This document shows, piece after piece, positions 44,052 through 53,212 of a DNA stretch of 64,000 bases; positions within the stretch are counted from its first letter, which is position 1, and each line of letters begins with the position of its first letter. Made by a program: the position numbers and the translations under genes. The stretch comes from Acidobacteriota bacterium (lineage in GTDB: Bacteria > Acidobacteriota > Vicinamibacteria > Vicinamibacterales > UBA8438), in contig VXRJ01000010.1 in assembly GCA_009838525.1 (NCBI GenBank), positions 98,520 to 162,519 on the forward strand, given 5' to 3'. The notes below the pieces were generated by a model that was not told the origin of the DNA, did no database searches, and worked only from the letters and a program-made list of their open reading frames with translations.

Positions 44052-45716
44052 CTAGTCGATCAACGCGCCGTCGGCGGCCATCAGGGCGCGGTGCATCCAG
44101 AACGGCATGCTGCCCTGGGCCAGCAGGCCGTCGTGAAAACGCTGCACCGTGAAGTCTTCGCCCTCGCGGTGGGCAACGTCCGCCCGCAGCTTCCGGAGCA
44201 TCTGCTTGCCGAGCGCATAGAGAACGTAGGAAGGATCGTAAGTCCCCCGCTCGGCCTCGGCCCGCGCGCTCTCGGCTTCGAGGTACGCGGCATCACGGAA
44301 GAAACGCACGCCCTGTTCAACCGACAGGTCTTCCGTGTGCAACCGGATCCCGACGACCGTACGCGCGAGGCGGACCAGCGCTTCGGCTAACTGGCCGAGG
44401 CGGATCTCGGGGTCGCCACGCTCGAAGCCCTCCTCGAGCACCATCTGCTCGGCATAGTGAGCCCATCCTTCGACGAATGACGTCGCGGCGAAGTAATTCG
44501 ACTTCCGGAGCGGGGCGGCGACCTGGCGCAGATGCTCGAAGTGCAGGAAATGCCCCGGGAACACCTCGTGCGTCGAGATCGACCAGAGCGCGGCGTGGTT
44601 CATGTCGCGCAGGTGGGCCTGCTGCCGAGCGTCGTCCCAGGCAGCGTCGACATTCGTCAGGTAGTAGTACGCCGGCAAGGGGGTGGACTCGAACGGGCCG
44701 GGCGTCCAGAGACTGGCGAAAGTCCAGCGGTAGAAGTCGGGCGTCGGTCGAACGACGACGCCGGCATGCGGCGGGATGGTCACGATCCGCTTGCGCTCGA
44801 GGAAGGTCCGGAGTTTTTCCACCTGTTCGGCCGCCACGGGAATCAGTTCGTCCGCCGACGGATGCCGCGCCTTCGTCTGCCGCCACGCCTCGCGCGGGTC
44901 CTTGTCGATCTCCGAGGCGACGCGCGCGAACTCCTCCTGCGTGGCCGCCAGCTCGCGCCGGGCAACCTGCAGCAGTCGATCGGCGGGCACGTCTATTCCC
45001 TCTTCGAGCCGGAGCTTCCGCTCGAACCGATCCCTGCCCAGCCGGAACGACGCGCGGCTCTGCGGGGCCCTGGCGCGCAACCGTTCGAGACAGGCCTCGA
45101 GCGCTCCGGTCGCCTCGGTCGATGCGTCGGCAAGGTCGCCCAGGAGGTGCAGGTCGTCCAGATCGCGGAAAGCGCGGGGCAGGTCGTGATCGATGAAGCG
45201 GACCAGACCCCGGAGCGATTCCATCCCGGTCTTGACGAACAGTCCCGGCGCCTCCTGGACGTTCCGTTCCAGCGCCGACACGAGCCGCGGCACCTGACGC
45301 AGTTTCGATCCGACCCGCCGGGCGCGGTTCGGTAGTTCGGTGTAAGCGAAGAGCACCTGCGCGGCGAGGCTGGTCGCCAGCGTGTCCGCGTAGACCAGCG
45401 GATTGCGCTCCCAGTCGCGAACCTCTTCGAGCTCGAACAGCCGGGCGCGGATTCGATCGGCGAGCATCCGGCGTTCGAGCCCTTCGGTCTGCGTCAGCGC
45501 TTCCTCGCTTATCCCCTCCAGGCGACGAGCCCAACCGCCCAGATCCCGGATACGCGCATCGATCCCCTCCCGGCTCAGATCTTCGAGCAGATCGTCATGC
45601 GCATGGATGCCGTCGACCGCGGCCTCGGTCGGATAGTTGCCGTGCAGCCAGCCGAGATAATCCTCGACGAAGTGCGCGAGCGGTTCCGACGGTTCGGGCG
45701 TGCTCGGGCGGGTCAT
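44052..45716 (-). CDS. DUF885 family (metallopeptidase-like) protein
   Basis: The 554-residue protein has the DUF885 fold with the metal-binding HEVFPGHFLHFEH stretch, which resembles an expanded HExxH motif, followed by FVEGWAHYAEQMVLEEG, a second conserved element with a Glu. Upstream PAYYYLTNVDAAWDDARQQ is also family-specific. No signal peptide follows ATG 45716 (MTRPSTPEPSEPLAHFVEDY), so it is cytoplasmic, unlike many exported DUF885 members. It probably is a zinc peptidase. It diverges from rsmI. Confidence 0.88.
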   Translation of the reverse strand: MTRPSTPEPSEPLAHFVEDYLGWLHGNYPTEAAVDGIHAHDDLLEDLSREGIDARIRDLGGWARRLEGISEEALTQTEGLERRMLADRIRARLFELEEVRDWERNPLVYADTLATSLAAQVLFAYTELPNRARRVGSKLRQVPRLVSALERNVQEAPGLFVKTGMESLRGLVRFIDHDLPRAFRDLDDLHLLGDLADASTEATGALEACLERLRARAPQSRASFRLGRDRFERKLRLEEGIDVPADRLLQVARRELAATQEEFARVASEIDKDPREAWRQTKARHPSADELIPVAAEQVEKLRTFLERKRIVTIPPHAGVVVRPTPDFYRWTFASLWTPGPFESTPLPAYYYLTNVDAAWDDARQQAHLRDMNHAALWSISTHEVFPGHFLHFEHLRQVAAPLRKSNYFAATSFVEGWAHYAEQMVLEEGFERGDPEIRLGQLAEALVRLARTVVGIRLHTEDLSVEQGVRFFRDAAYLEAESARAEAERGTYDPSYVLYALGKQMLRKLRADVAHREGEDFTVQRFHDGLLAQGSMPFWMHRALMAADGALID

Positions 45717-45803
45717 CACGTGCAATCGGTCAACAAAAGAACGGTATGCCGTCCGCAGCGCGTACCGGGGGTGACGGGCAGGCGGCCGCGACTCCACTGA
45801 TGG

Positions 45804-45809
45804 TACAAT
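45804..45809 (+). promoter_or_regulatory. candidate -10 of rsmI
   Basis: TACAAT is placed four bases before ATG 45814 and 70 bases before GTG 45880. No good -35 is visible. It supports a promoter for the rsmI-glmU-glmS-uvrD run. Confidence 0.35.
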
Positions 45810-45879
45810 ACGAATGCTCCGCTGTCGTAACCGGCGGTTGCCACGGCGTTGCGACGCGCCCTTTTCGCCCTGCAGTTCC

Positions 45880-46755
45880 GTGCCCTCTGCGCCGCCGCCC
45901 GGGACGCTACACCTCGTCGCGACGCCGATCGGCAACCTTGAAGACATCACCTACCGAGCGGTGCGGACACTCGCCGAGGCGGATCTGATCGCCGCCGAGG
46001 ATACGCGCCGGACCGCCAGGCTGCTCGCTCACTACGGCATCAGCACCCGCTGCGTCAGCTTTCACGAGCACAACGAAGCGAGAAAGACCGGCGTGCTGCT
46101 CGACCATCTCGCGAGAGGCGACCGCATCGCCCTCGTCAGTGACGCTGGCACGCCCCTGGTCTCGGACCCGGGCCGTCGGCTCGTCCGCGCCGCCCTCGAC
46201 TCGGCGATCCGGGTGGAGGCGATCCCCGGACCCAGTGCAATCCTGACTGCCCTGGTGGCGAGCGGTCTGGCGACGGACAGCTTCACATTCGCCGGGTTTC
46301 CGCCCTCTAGGTCTAATGCCAGAAAAAAGTGGTTCGCCCGGCTGGAAGACGAGGCTCGACCAGTTGTGTTCTTTGAGGCGCCGCACAGGATCCGGGCGTC
46401 GCTGACCGATTTGCAGTCGTGTCTTGGCGACCGCACCATCGCCATTTGCCGCGAGATGACAAAACTGCACGAGAATTATGTTGTATGCCCTATTTCCGAG
46501 GCGTTGGCGTCCACGCTTGGGACGCCGCGCGGCGAGTACACGCTGATCGTCGCGCCGCCGCCGCCCCGGCAGGCCTCCGCGGAGTTGCCGGCCGAAGCCG
46601 TGCTTGTCGCTGAATTCGGCCATTTGACCGAAATAGACGGGCTGGGTCGGCGCGCCGCGATCCGCACACTGGCGACGCGCTACGGCGTTTCCGGGCGCGC
46701 GGTCTACGGGGCACTTGAGACGGGGCGCGGGTATCATCCCGGCGAGGAGCGATGA
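45880..46755 (+). CDS. rsmI: 16S rRNA 2'-O-ribose C1402 methyltransferase
   Basis: RsmI methylates the ribose of C1402 in the ribosomal decoding centre. The 291-residue chain from GTG 45880 starts near PGTLHLVATPIGNLEDITYR, the family signature. SDAGTPLVSDPG is the SAM-binding glycine loop, and GPSAILTALVASGL and FEAPHRIR follow. The open frame reaches ATG 45814, but those 22 extra residues are Arg/Cys-rich and unlike the family, so GTG 45880 is preferred; no strong Shine-Dalgarno is seen for either. The stop overlaps the glmU start (ATGA), so they are co-translated. Confidence 0.95.
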   Translation: MPSAPPPGTLHLVATPIGNLEDITYRAVRTLAEADLIAAEDTRRTARLLAHYGISTRCVSFHEHNEARKTGVLLDHLARGDRIALVSDAGTPLVSDPGRRLVRAALDSAIRVEAIPGPSAILTALVASGLATDSFTFAGFPPSRSNARKKWFARLEDEARPVVFFEAPHRIRASLTDLQSCLGDRTIAICREMTKLHENYVVCPISEALASTLGTPRGEYTLIVAPPPPRQASAELPAEAVLVAEFGHLTEIDGLGRRAAIRTLATRYGVSGRAVYGALETGRGYHPGEER

Positions 46756-48170
46756 CGTCGATCGATCCGGCCGACCGGCATGTCGTCGTCCTCGCCGCTG
46801 GGCGTGGGACGCGGATGAAGTCGGCGCGACCCAAGGTGCTGCATCGACTGGCGGGCTGTTCGCTGATCGAGCATGTGCTGCGCGCGGCCGACCAATTGTG
46901 CGCGACCTCGACGGTACTGGTCGTGGGGCACGGCGCGGAGGCGGTTCAGGCCGCGCTCAACGGCTGCCGCAACGGAATTCGATTCGTCCGCCAGGAACCG
47001 CAGCTCGGCACCGCGCACGCGCTGCTCCAGGCGGAGCCCGTCCTGCGAGGGGCACGGGGCGCCGCCGTCGTCCTCTCGGGCGACGCGCCGCTAATTCGTT
47101 CCCGGACGGTCGCAGCGCTCGTCGAAGCTCATGAACGCACGGGGTCGGCGGCGACGATGGTGACCGCCGAGGTCGACCGGCCCTACGGCTACGGCCGCAT
47201 CATCCGCGACGGCGCGAGGTTCGATTGCGTGGTGGAGGAAGCGGACGCCACCGACGCGCAGAGGGCCATCCGCGAAGTAAACGGGGGCGTCTACGCGTTC
47301 GACATCGGGCCTCTCTTCACCGCGCTTCGCGAGATCGAGGAGGCCGGCCCGAAACGCGAACGGTACCTGCCGGCCATACTGCAGGCATACCGGGCGCAGG
47401 GACTGGACGTGGGCACGGTTGCCGCCGACCCGGTGGAGATCAGTGGCATTAACAGCCAGTCGCAACTGGCGGAAGCAGGCATCGTGATGCGACAGCGCAA
47501 GAACGAAGAACTGATGGCGGCAGGCGTCACCATCATCGATCCGGCATCCACGTACATCGATGTCGATGTCCAAGTGGGCGCCGACACCGTGATTCACCCG
47601 AACGTGATTCTGGAAGGGCGGACGCGCATCGGTACGCGGTGCGACCTGCACGCCGGCGTCCGGATTGCCGACTCCACGCTCGGCGAAGGCGTCACGGTAC
47701 TTGATCACTCGCTCATTGTGCGCGCCACCGTGGCGGACGAGGCGACGATCGGGCCATTCGCGCATCTCCGCCACGGCACCGCGATCGGCGTCCGGGCGCG
47801 GGTCGGCAACTTCGTCGAACTCAAGGAAGCCTCGCTCGGCGCCGGCGCGAAGGCGGGGCACCTCAGCTACGTCGGAGACGCCTCGGTGGGTGACAACGCG
47901 AACATCGGCGCGGGAACGATCACCTGCAACTACGACGGCCGGCAAAAGCACCGGACGACCATCGAGGACGACGTCTTCATCGGCAGCGGGACCGAATTGG
48001 TCGCCCCGGTCACCGTCGGCAAGGGCGCCTACGTCGGCGCCGGTTCCGTCGTCACGGAGGACGTCCCGCCCCGCGCCCTCGCCCTCGCGCGAAGCCGGCA
48101 GGTCATCAAGCCGGGCGGCTCGGATAAGATACGAAGGAAAGCGGGCGCCGGCGCAACCGACAAGGAGTAG
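46752..48170 (+). CDS. glmU: bifunctional GlcNAc-1-P uridyltransferase / GlcN-1-P acetyltransferase
   Basis: The 472-residue enzyme makes UDP-GlcNAc for peptidoglycan. The N-terminal pyrophosphorylase has LAAGRGTRMKSARPKVLH. The C-terminal half is a left-handed beta helix with hexapeptide repeats (ADTVIHPNVILEGRTRIG...) and acetyltransferase residues around LSYVGDASVGDNANIGAGTI. Length and order are typical. It overlaps rsmI by four bases and is followed by glmS after 40 bp, so precursor supply genes are grouped. Confidence 0.96.
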   Translation: MTSIDPADRHVVVLAAGRGTRMKSARPKVLHRLAGCSLIEHVLRAADQLCATSTVLVVGHGAEAVQAALNGCRNGIRFVRQEPQLGTAHALLQAEPVLRGARGAAVVLSGDAPLIRSRTVAALVEAHERTGSAATMVTAEVDRPYGYGRIIRDGARFDCVVEEADATDAQRAIREVNGGVYAFDIGPLFTALREIEEAGPKRERYLPAILQAYRAQGLDVGTVAADPVEISGINSQSQLAEAGIVMRQRKNEELMAAGVTIIDPASTYIDVDVQVGADTVIHPNVILEGRTRIGTRCDLHAGVRIADSTLGEGVTVLDHSLIVRATVADEATIGPFAHLRHGTAIGVRARVGNFVELKEASLGAGAKAGHLSYVGDASVGDNANIGAGTITCNYDGRQKHRTTIEDDVFIGSGTELVAPVTVGKGAYVGAGSVVTEDVPPRALALARSRQVIKPGGSDKIRRKAGAGATDKE

Positions 48171-48210
48171 CGCGACCGGCCAGACCATCAACCGGTTCGG
48201 CCAACCCACC

Positions 48211-50055
48211 ATGTGCGGCATCGTCGGGTACGTCGGCAGCAAGCCGGTGGTTCCCGTCCTGATCGACGCGTTGCGCCGGCTCGAGTACCGCGGCTACGAC
48301 TCCGCCGGCATCGCGCTCGTTCGTGGCGGCGGCATCGAAGTGCGCCGCAGCGCCGGCAAGCTGGCGCGGCTCGAGGAAGCGATCACGCGCGAGCCGGTCG
48401 ACGGCGACTACGGTGTCGGCCACACCCGCTGGGCCACCCACGGACGCCCCACCGAGGAGAATGCCCACCCTCACCGCGACTGCACCGGCAAGCTGGTGGT
48501 GGTCCACAACGGGATCATCGAGAACCACCTCGAGCTGAAGCGCGAACTCGAGGCGGCAGGGCACAGGTTCGCGACGGAGACCGATACCGAGGTGGTCGCC
48601 CACCTCGTGGAGAGCGAACTGCGCGGAGACGGAATCGACCGGGCCGTCCGCCGGGCGCTCGCCAGACTGCGCGGCCTCTTCGGCATGGTGCTCGTGCATG
48701 CCGACGACCCCAACAAGATCGTCGCCGTGCGGCACGGCCCGCCGATCGTCGTCGGCATTGGCGAGGACGAGTTTCTGATCGCCTCCGACGTCACCGCCAT
48801 CCTGAATCACACGCGCGACGTCGTCTTCCTGGGCGACGAAGAGATGGCGGTCGTGACGCACGGCGGTGTCGAGTTCACCGATTTCGCCGGCGCCGCCGTG
48901 TCAAAGGCGACGCAGCGGATCCACTGGGACCCGGTGATGGCCGAGAAGTCGGGGCACAAGCACTTCATGCTGAAGGAGATCCTCGAGCAGCCGATGACTC
49001 TGCAGGAGACAGTGGTCGGCCGCGTCTCCGAGGAGCAGGGGCGTGTCTTCCTCGGCGAGCTGGGGATTCCGGACGCGGTCCTCCGCGGGATCGATCACGT
49101 CGTGCTACTTGCCTGCGGCACGTCGTGGCATGCGGGGCTGGTCGGCAAGTTCCTGATCGAGCAGCTCGCACGAATCCGCGTCGAGGTGGACTACGGCTCG
49201 GAGTACCGCTATCGCGGGCCGATCGCCGGGGAGCGGACGCTTGCGGTGGTGATTACGCAGTCGGGTGAGACCGCCGATACGCTGGCGGCGCTGCGCGCGG
49301 CGAAGACGGCAGGCGCGAACAGCATCGCCATCTGCAACGTCGTCGGCAGCATGGCGGCTCGAGAGGCAGACGGCGCGGTGTACACGCACGCCGGTCCGGA
49401 GATCGGCGTTGCGTCGACGAAGGCGTTCAGCGCGCAACTGATCGCGCTCAATCTGCTGGCGCTGCACCTGGCCCAGGCGCGCGGCACGATCGACGCCGAG
49501 ACCGAGCGGGCACATGTGGACGCGCTCGCGCGCGTGCCGGCCCTCGTCGGCGATGCGCTTCTGGCGAACGACGCGATCGAGGCTATCGCGAAGCGGTTCT
49601 ACCGGCGGACCGATTTCCTGTACATCGGCCGCGGCATCAACTACCCGATTGCGCTCGAGGGCGCGCTGAAACTGAAGGAGATCTCCTACATCCATGCCGA
49701 GGGCTACCCGGCGGGTGAGATGAAGCACGGTCCGATCGCGCTGATCGACGAGCACCTGCCAGTCGTGGCGCTGATCCCGCAGGACCGCGTCTTCGAGAAG
49801 ATGCAGGCGAACGTGCAGGAGGCAAAGACCCGGGGCGCCGCGGTCATCGCGGTGAGCGATGCGCCGCAAGAGGCGTTCCGCGACATCCTCGACCCCGCGC
49901 GCGACGCGTTCATCCAGGTACCGGCGACGCATCCCCTGCTGATGCCGATCCCGATGGCGGTACCGCTGCAGTTGCTCGCCTACCACATCGGCGTCCTGCG
50001 CGGGTGCGATGTGGATCAGCCGCGCAACCTCGCGAAGAGCGTGACGGTGGAGTAG
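48211..50055 (+). CDS. glmS: glutamine--fructose-6-phosphate aminotransferase
   Basis: It converts fructose-6-phosphate and glutamine to glucosamine-6-phosphate, the first step to UDP-GlcNAc. The 614-residue chain begins MCGIVGYVGS, where Cys2 after Met removal is the glutaminase nucleophile. VVHNGIIENHLELK belongs to the amidotransferase domain, and the two SIS domains contain ACGTSWHAGLVGKF and TDFLYIGRGINYPIALEGALKL; it ends CDVDQPRNLAKSVTVE, as expected. The frame is open 5' but ATG 48211 is required by the mature N-terminus. Leader of 40 bp from glmU; no glmS ribozyme is seen. Confidence 0.97.
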   Translation: MCGIVGYVGSKPVVPVLIDALRRLEYRGYDSAGIALVRGGGIEVRRSAGKLARLEEAITREPVDGDYGVGHTRWATHGRPTEENAHPHRDCTGKLVVVHNGIIENHLELKRELEAAGHRFATETDTEVVAHLVESELRGDGIDRAVRRALARLRGLFGMVLVHADDPNKIVAVRHGPPIVVGIGEDEFLIASDVTAILNHTRDVVFLGDEEMAVVTHGGVEFTDFAGAAVSKATQRIHWDPVMAEKSGHKHFMLKEILEQPMTLQETVVGRVSEEQGRVFLGELGIPDAVLRGIDHVVLLACGTSWHAGLVGKFLIEQLARIRVEVDYGSEYRYRGPIAGERTLAVVITQSGETADTLAALRAAKTAGANSIAICNVVGSMAAREADGAVYTHAGPEIGVASTKAFSAQLIALNLLALHLAQARGTIDAETERAHVDALARVPALVGDALLANDAIEAIAKRFYRRTDFLYIGRGINYPIALEGALKLKEISYIHAEGYPAGEMKHGPIALIDEHLPVVALIPQDRVFEKMQANVQEAKTRGAAVIAVSDAPQEAFRDILDPARDAFIQVPATHPLLMPIPMAVPLQLLAYHIGVLRGCDVDQPRNLAKSVTVE

Positions 50056-52361
50056 CCGCGCTGGACTTCCTCGATCAGCTCAACCCGGAGCAGCGGACCG
50101 CCGTCCTGCATCGGGACGGGCCGCTGCTAATCCTGGCCGGCGCCGGATCCGGCAAGACGCGGGTGATCTGCTACCGGCTCGCCCACCTGATCGGCAACGG
50201 CTACGTAACGCCGGAGGAGGTGCTGGCCGTCACGTTCACCAACAAGGCGGCCGACGAGATGCGCGAGCGCGTCGAGGCGCTGCTCGCCTCCGAAGCGCCC
50301 CGGCTCTGGGTATCGACCTTTCACAGCTTCTGTGCTCGCGTGCTGCGGCGCCACGGACCGCGCATCAAGCTGTCGCGCGACTTCGTCATCTACGACACCG
50401 TCGATCAGCTCAACGTCATCCGCCAGGCGATGGAGGAGCTGCGTCTCGATCCCAAGGTGACCCCGGGCCGCTCGCTTCTGGCCCGGATCAGCCACGCCAA
50501 GAACCAGCTGGCGAGCGCGGCGGACGTCCGCCGCGACGCAGCCAGCTTCGCCGACGAACAACTGGCTGACGTGTTCGAGCTCTACACGCGGACGCTCGTA
50601 GCCAACCAAGCCCTGGACTTCGACGATCTGCTGCTCCGGACGGTGACGCTCTTCGACGAATCGGAGGATGCCCGCATCCACTACGCACGTCGATTCCGGC
50701 AGGTGATGATCGACGAGTACCAGGACACGAACCGGCCACAGTACCTGCTCGTGCGCCACCTTGCGGCCGAGCACCGGAACCTCTGCGTCGTCGGCGACCC
50801 CGATCAGTCCATCTACGCTTGGCGCGGCGCCGACATCCGGAACATCCTCGACTTCGAGGCGGACTTTCCCGACGCCACCGTCGTCCTGCTGGAACGGAAC
50901 TACCGCTCAACGCAGGTGATCCTCGACGCCGCAACCGGCGTCATCAGCCGGAACCGAGAGCGCAAGGACAAGCGCCTGATCGCGCACCTGGCCGGAGGCG
51001 ACCGAGTCGTTTACCACCAGGCGGGGGATGAACTCGAGGAAGCGGACTTCATCCTGCGGCGGTTGCGCGACGCGCTCGGCGCCGACGCCGACCGTGCCGC
51101 GGTTCTGTACCGGACCCACGCGCAATCCCGGGCGCTTGAGGACGTCTTGATCCGCGACGGGCTTCCGTACCGGATGGTCGGCGGCGTCCGCTTCTACGAA
51201 CGGAAGGAAGTGAAGGACGCGCTCGCCTACCTGAAGCTGATCCTCAACCCGGACGACGACGTCAGTCTGCGGCGGATCCTCAACGTCCCGGCCCGCGGTA
51301 TAGGCCCGGGCGTTCTGGAGCGGCTGGAGGCGGTTGCCCCGGCCCCCGCTGTCGCGGCGCCGCTGTTCGACGGACCCCTGGATGACGACGCTGGCGGTAG
51401 CGGCGGATCGCCGCACTCGCTCTGGGCGCGGATTGGCCGCGCCGTCGACGGCGACCACCTCCCGAAGCGCGCGCATCGGGTGCTCGCGTCGTTCCGGACA
51501 CTCATCCTGTCGCTAAAGGAGGTGCTGGCGTGCGGCGCCTCGGCCTCCGAGACCGTGTCGCGGACGCTCGAGGACAGCGGCTACCTCCAGGCGCTGCGCG
51601 ACGCGCGGAACGAGGAATCGGAGGCCCGGCTGGAGAATCTCAAGGAACTGGTGTCGGCCGCCGCCGATTACGAGATGCGTGAAGTCGACCCCAGCCTGTC
51701 GGGCTTCGTCGACCGCCTGTCGCTGCTTTCCGAAGCCGACGAGGAGGAGGGCGCGCCGAACGCGCGAGTCTGGTTGATGTCCCTGCACGCGGCCAAGGGA
51801 CTGGAGTTCCCCCTCGTGGTGATCGCCGGACTCGAGGATGGACTGCTTCCGCACATGCGATCCGTCGAGAGCGACGATGACGCGGCGATCGAGGAGGAAC
51901 GCCGTCTCTGTTACGTCGGCATGACCCGGGCCCAGTCCTACCTGATCCTCACCAGCGCCGCCCGGCGCCGCGTGTTCGGCGAGTATCAGTCGACGGAGCC
52001 GTCGCGATTCCTGACCGAGATACCGCAGGAACTGGTCGATGTGGTCGAACCGGCATTCACCGCCCGGCCCTACCGCGGGGGCCGCCGCAACGGCTGGTCG
52101 CCGCGCCGGTACCCGTTGCGCCGGCCAGCTGCGGCGCACCGCGACGAGGACGCGGCCGCGCCGCCGTGGGATGACGCGGACGAGGACCAGTCAGCCGGTG
52201 GGATCTCGCGCGGAGCGCGCGTGCGGCATCCGACGTTCGGCCGCGGCGAAGTGATTCAGGTAGAGCCGGTGGATGGCGACCTCAAGCTCACCGTCCGCTT
52301 CGCAACGGTCGGACGGAAGAAACTGCTGGCGCGCTACGCCAACCTGAAGCGACAGCCGTGA
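50004..52361 (+). CDS. UvrD/PcrA superfamily 1 DNA helicase
   Basis: This ATP-dependent 3'-5' helicase acts in repair and in removing proteins from DNA. Motifs: Walker A GAGSGKT, DEYQDTNRPQYLL (Walker B), GDPDQSIYAWRGADI (III), RNYRSTQ (IV), LHAAKGLEFPLVVIAG (V) and CYVGMTRA (VI). A C-terminal Tudor-like segment (GARVRHPTFGRGEVIQVEP) is the PcrA/UvrD RNA-polymerase-binding type. The recognisable start is LDFLDQLNPEQ. GTG 50004 lies inside glmS; CTG 50061 comes six bases after the glmS stop and has GGTGGAG before it, so the true start is uncertain. 785 residues if GTG. Confidence 0.92.
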   Translation: MRCGSAAQPREERDGGVAALDFLDQLNPEQRTAVLHRDGPLLILAGAGSGKTRVICYRLAHLIGNGYVTPEEVLAVTFTNKAADEMRERVEALLASEAPRLWVSTFHSFCARVLRRHGPRIKLSRDFVIYDTVDQLNVIRQAMEELRLDPKVTPGRSLLARISHAKNQLASAADVRRDAASFADEQLADVFELYTRTLVANQALDFDDLLLRTVTLFDESEDARIHYARRFRQVMIDEYQDTNRPQYLLVRHLAAEHRNLCVVGDPDQSIYAWRGADIRNILDFEADFPDATVVLLERNYRSTQVILDAATGVISRNRERKDKRLIAHLAGGDRVVYHQAGDELEEADFILRRLRDALGADADRAAVLYRTHAQSRALEDVLIRDGLPYRMVGGVRFYERKEVKDALAYLKLILNPDDDVSLRRILNVPARGIGPGVLERLEAVAPAPAVAAPLFDGPLDDDAGGSGGSPHSLWARIGRAVDGDHLPKRAHRVLASFRTLILSLKEVLACGASASETVSRTLEDSGYLQALRDARNEESEARLENLKELVSAAADYEMREVDPSLSGFVDRLSLLSEADEEEGAPNARVWLMSLHAAKGLEFPLVVIAGLEDGLLPHMRSVESDDDAAIEEERRLCYVGMTRAQSYLILTSAARRRVFGEYQSTEPSRFLTEIPQELVDVVEPAFTARPYRGGRRNGWSPRRYPLRRPAAAHRDEDAAAPPWDDADEDQSAGGISRGARVRHPTFGRGEVIQVEPVDGDLKLTVRFATVGRKKLLARYANLKRQP

Positions 52362-52448
52362 TCGGCCGCTCAGGACAGCTTGGCCGCCCGATCAACAACC
52401 TGGTCCGCTGACGATCGCCAGAGCACCCTACTACGGAAAGCCGGGCCG

Positions 52449-53159
52449 CTACTCGATGTTGGTGATGATCCAGCGGCCGTCAATCAGGCCCTCGCCGTCC
52501 TGCAGCTCCACCTTCTGCATGGTGAAGACCATCGTCCGCTCCGAATCGGATCCGTCGAGCGATATGTTGGCGGTCACCGTGACGTCCTTGGTCAGAAGGT
52601 CGCCGGTGTAGTCGACCACGTTGATCGGGTTCGAAGGGTCATACGTACTCGCCGAGGCGATTCGGCTTTCCTCGTTCAACTCGTTCTGCGCGTCCGAGAC
52701 CTTGCGGGCGAACTCACGCTCGTCGTCCACCCACTGCGTCCAGACATCGCGCACCTCTTCGTCGCTGCTGGCGATGTCTTCTCCCTCACGCTGAGCTTCG
52801 ATGACGCGCGCGATCGTCTCCTCGTTCTCGTCCTGGTACAGCTTCTTCTCGGCTCGGAAGTCGGTCTCTGCCGCCTGCACCTCCGTCAACGCCTCCTGCA
52901 GTTCCTGCAGCCGGAGCGGACGGCGGTCGACCTCCGAGACCGCATCCACGCTCGGGCTTGACGCGATGCCGTCCTCATCCGGACTGAAGAACACCATCGA
53001 CATGTTGCCCAAGGTGGTCCGGTCCTGGTATCGAGACGCCTGGAAGAAGCCGCGGACGATGGTCAACTCCTCGCCGCCGCCTCCGCACGCGGCCAGCAAC
53101 CCTCCGCCGGCCAGCAGGGCCATGGTAACGATGAGTGTGTGCGTGATGAAACGAGACAT
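52449..53159 (-). CDS. lipoprotein with coiled-coil, unknown function
   Basis: The 236-residue protein has a lipoprotein signal ending in GLLAACGGGG. After a stretch with FFQASRYQDRTTLGNMS, residues 80-165 are charged and helical (LRLQELQEALTEVQAAETDFRAEKK, EEVRDVWTQWVDDEREFARKVSDAQ), predicting a coiled coil. A C-terminal beta domain (DVTVTANISLDGSDSERTMVFTMQKVEL...GRWIITNI) follows. No family recognised. It is downstream of gyrA in the same direction, 53 bp away, and could be its last co-transcribed gene. Confidence 0.75.
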   Translation of the reverse strand: MSRFITHTLIVTMALLAGGGLLAACGGGGEELTIVRGFFQASRYQDRTTLGNMSMVFFSPDEDGIASSPSVDAVSEVDRRPLRLQELQEALTEVQAAETDFRAEKKLYQDENEETIARVIEAQREGEDIASSDEEVRDVWTQWVDDEREFARKVSDAQNELNEESRIASASTYDPSNPINVVDYTGDLLTKDVTVTANISLDGSDSERTMVFTMQKVELQDGEGLIDGRWIITNIE

Positions 53160-53212
53160 CTCCTGCCTCCTTGGATCTTTGCGGCAGCGCCGTCCAGCGC
53201 CGCCGCGGTGTT

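Noticed and set aside
48171-48210. glmS ribozyme or riboswitch
   Set aside because: Only 40 bp separate glmU and glmS; no conserved ribozyme core could fit.
52360-52420. Terminator after the helicase gene
   Set aside because: A 7-bp inverted match (TGATCGG...CCGATCA) has a long loop and no T-tract.
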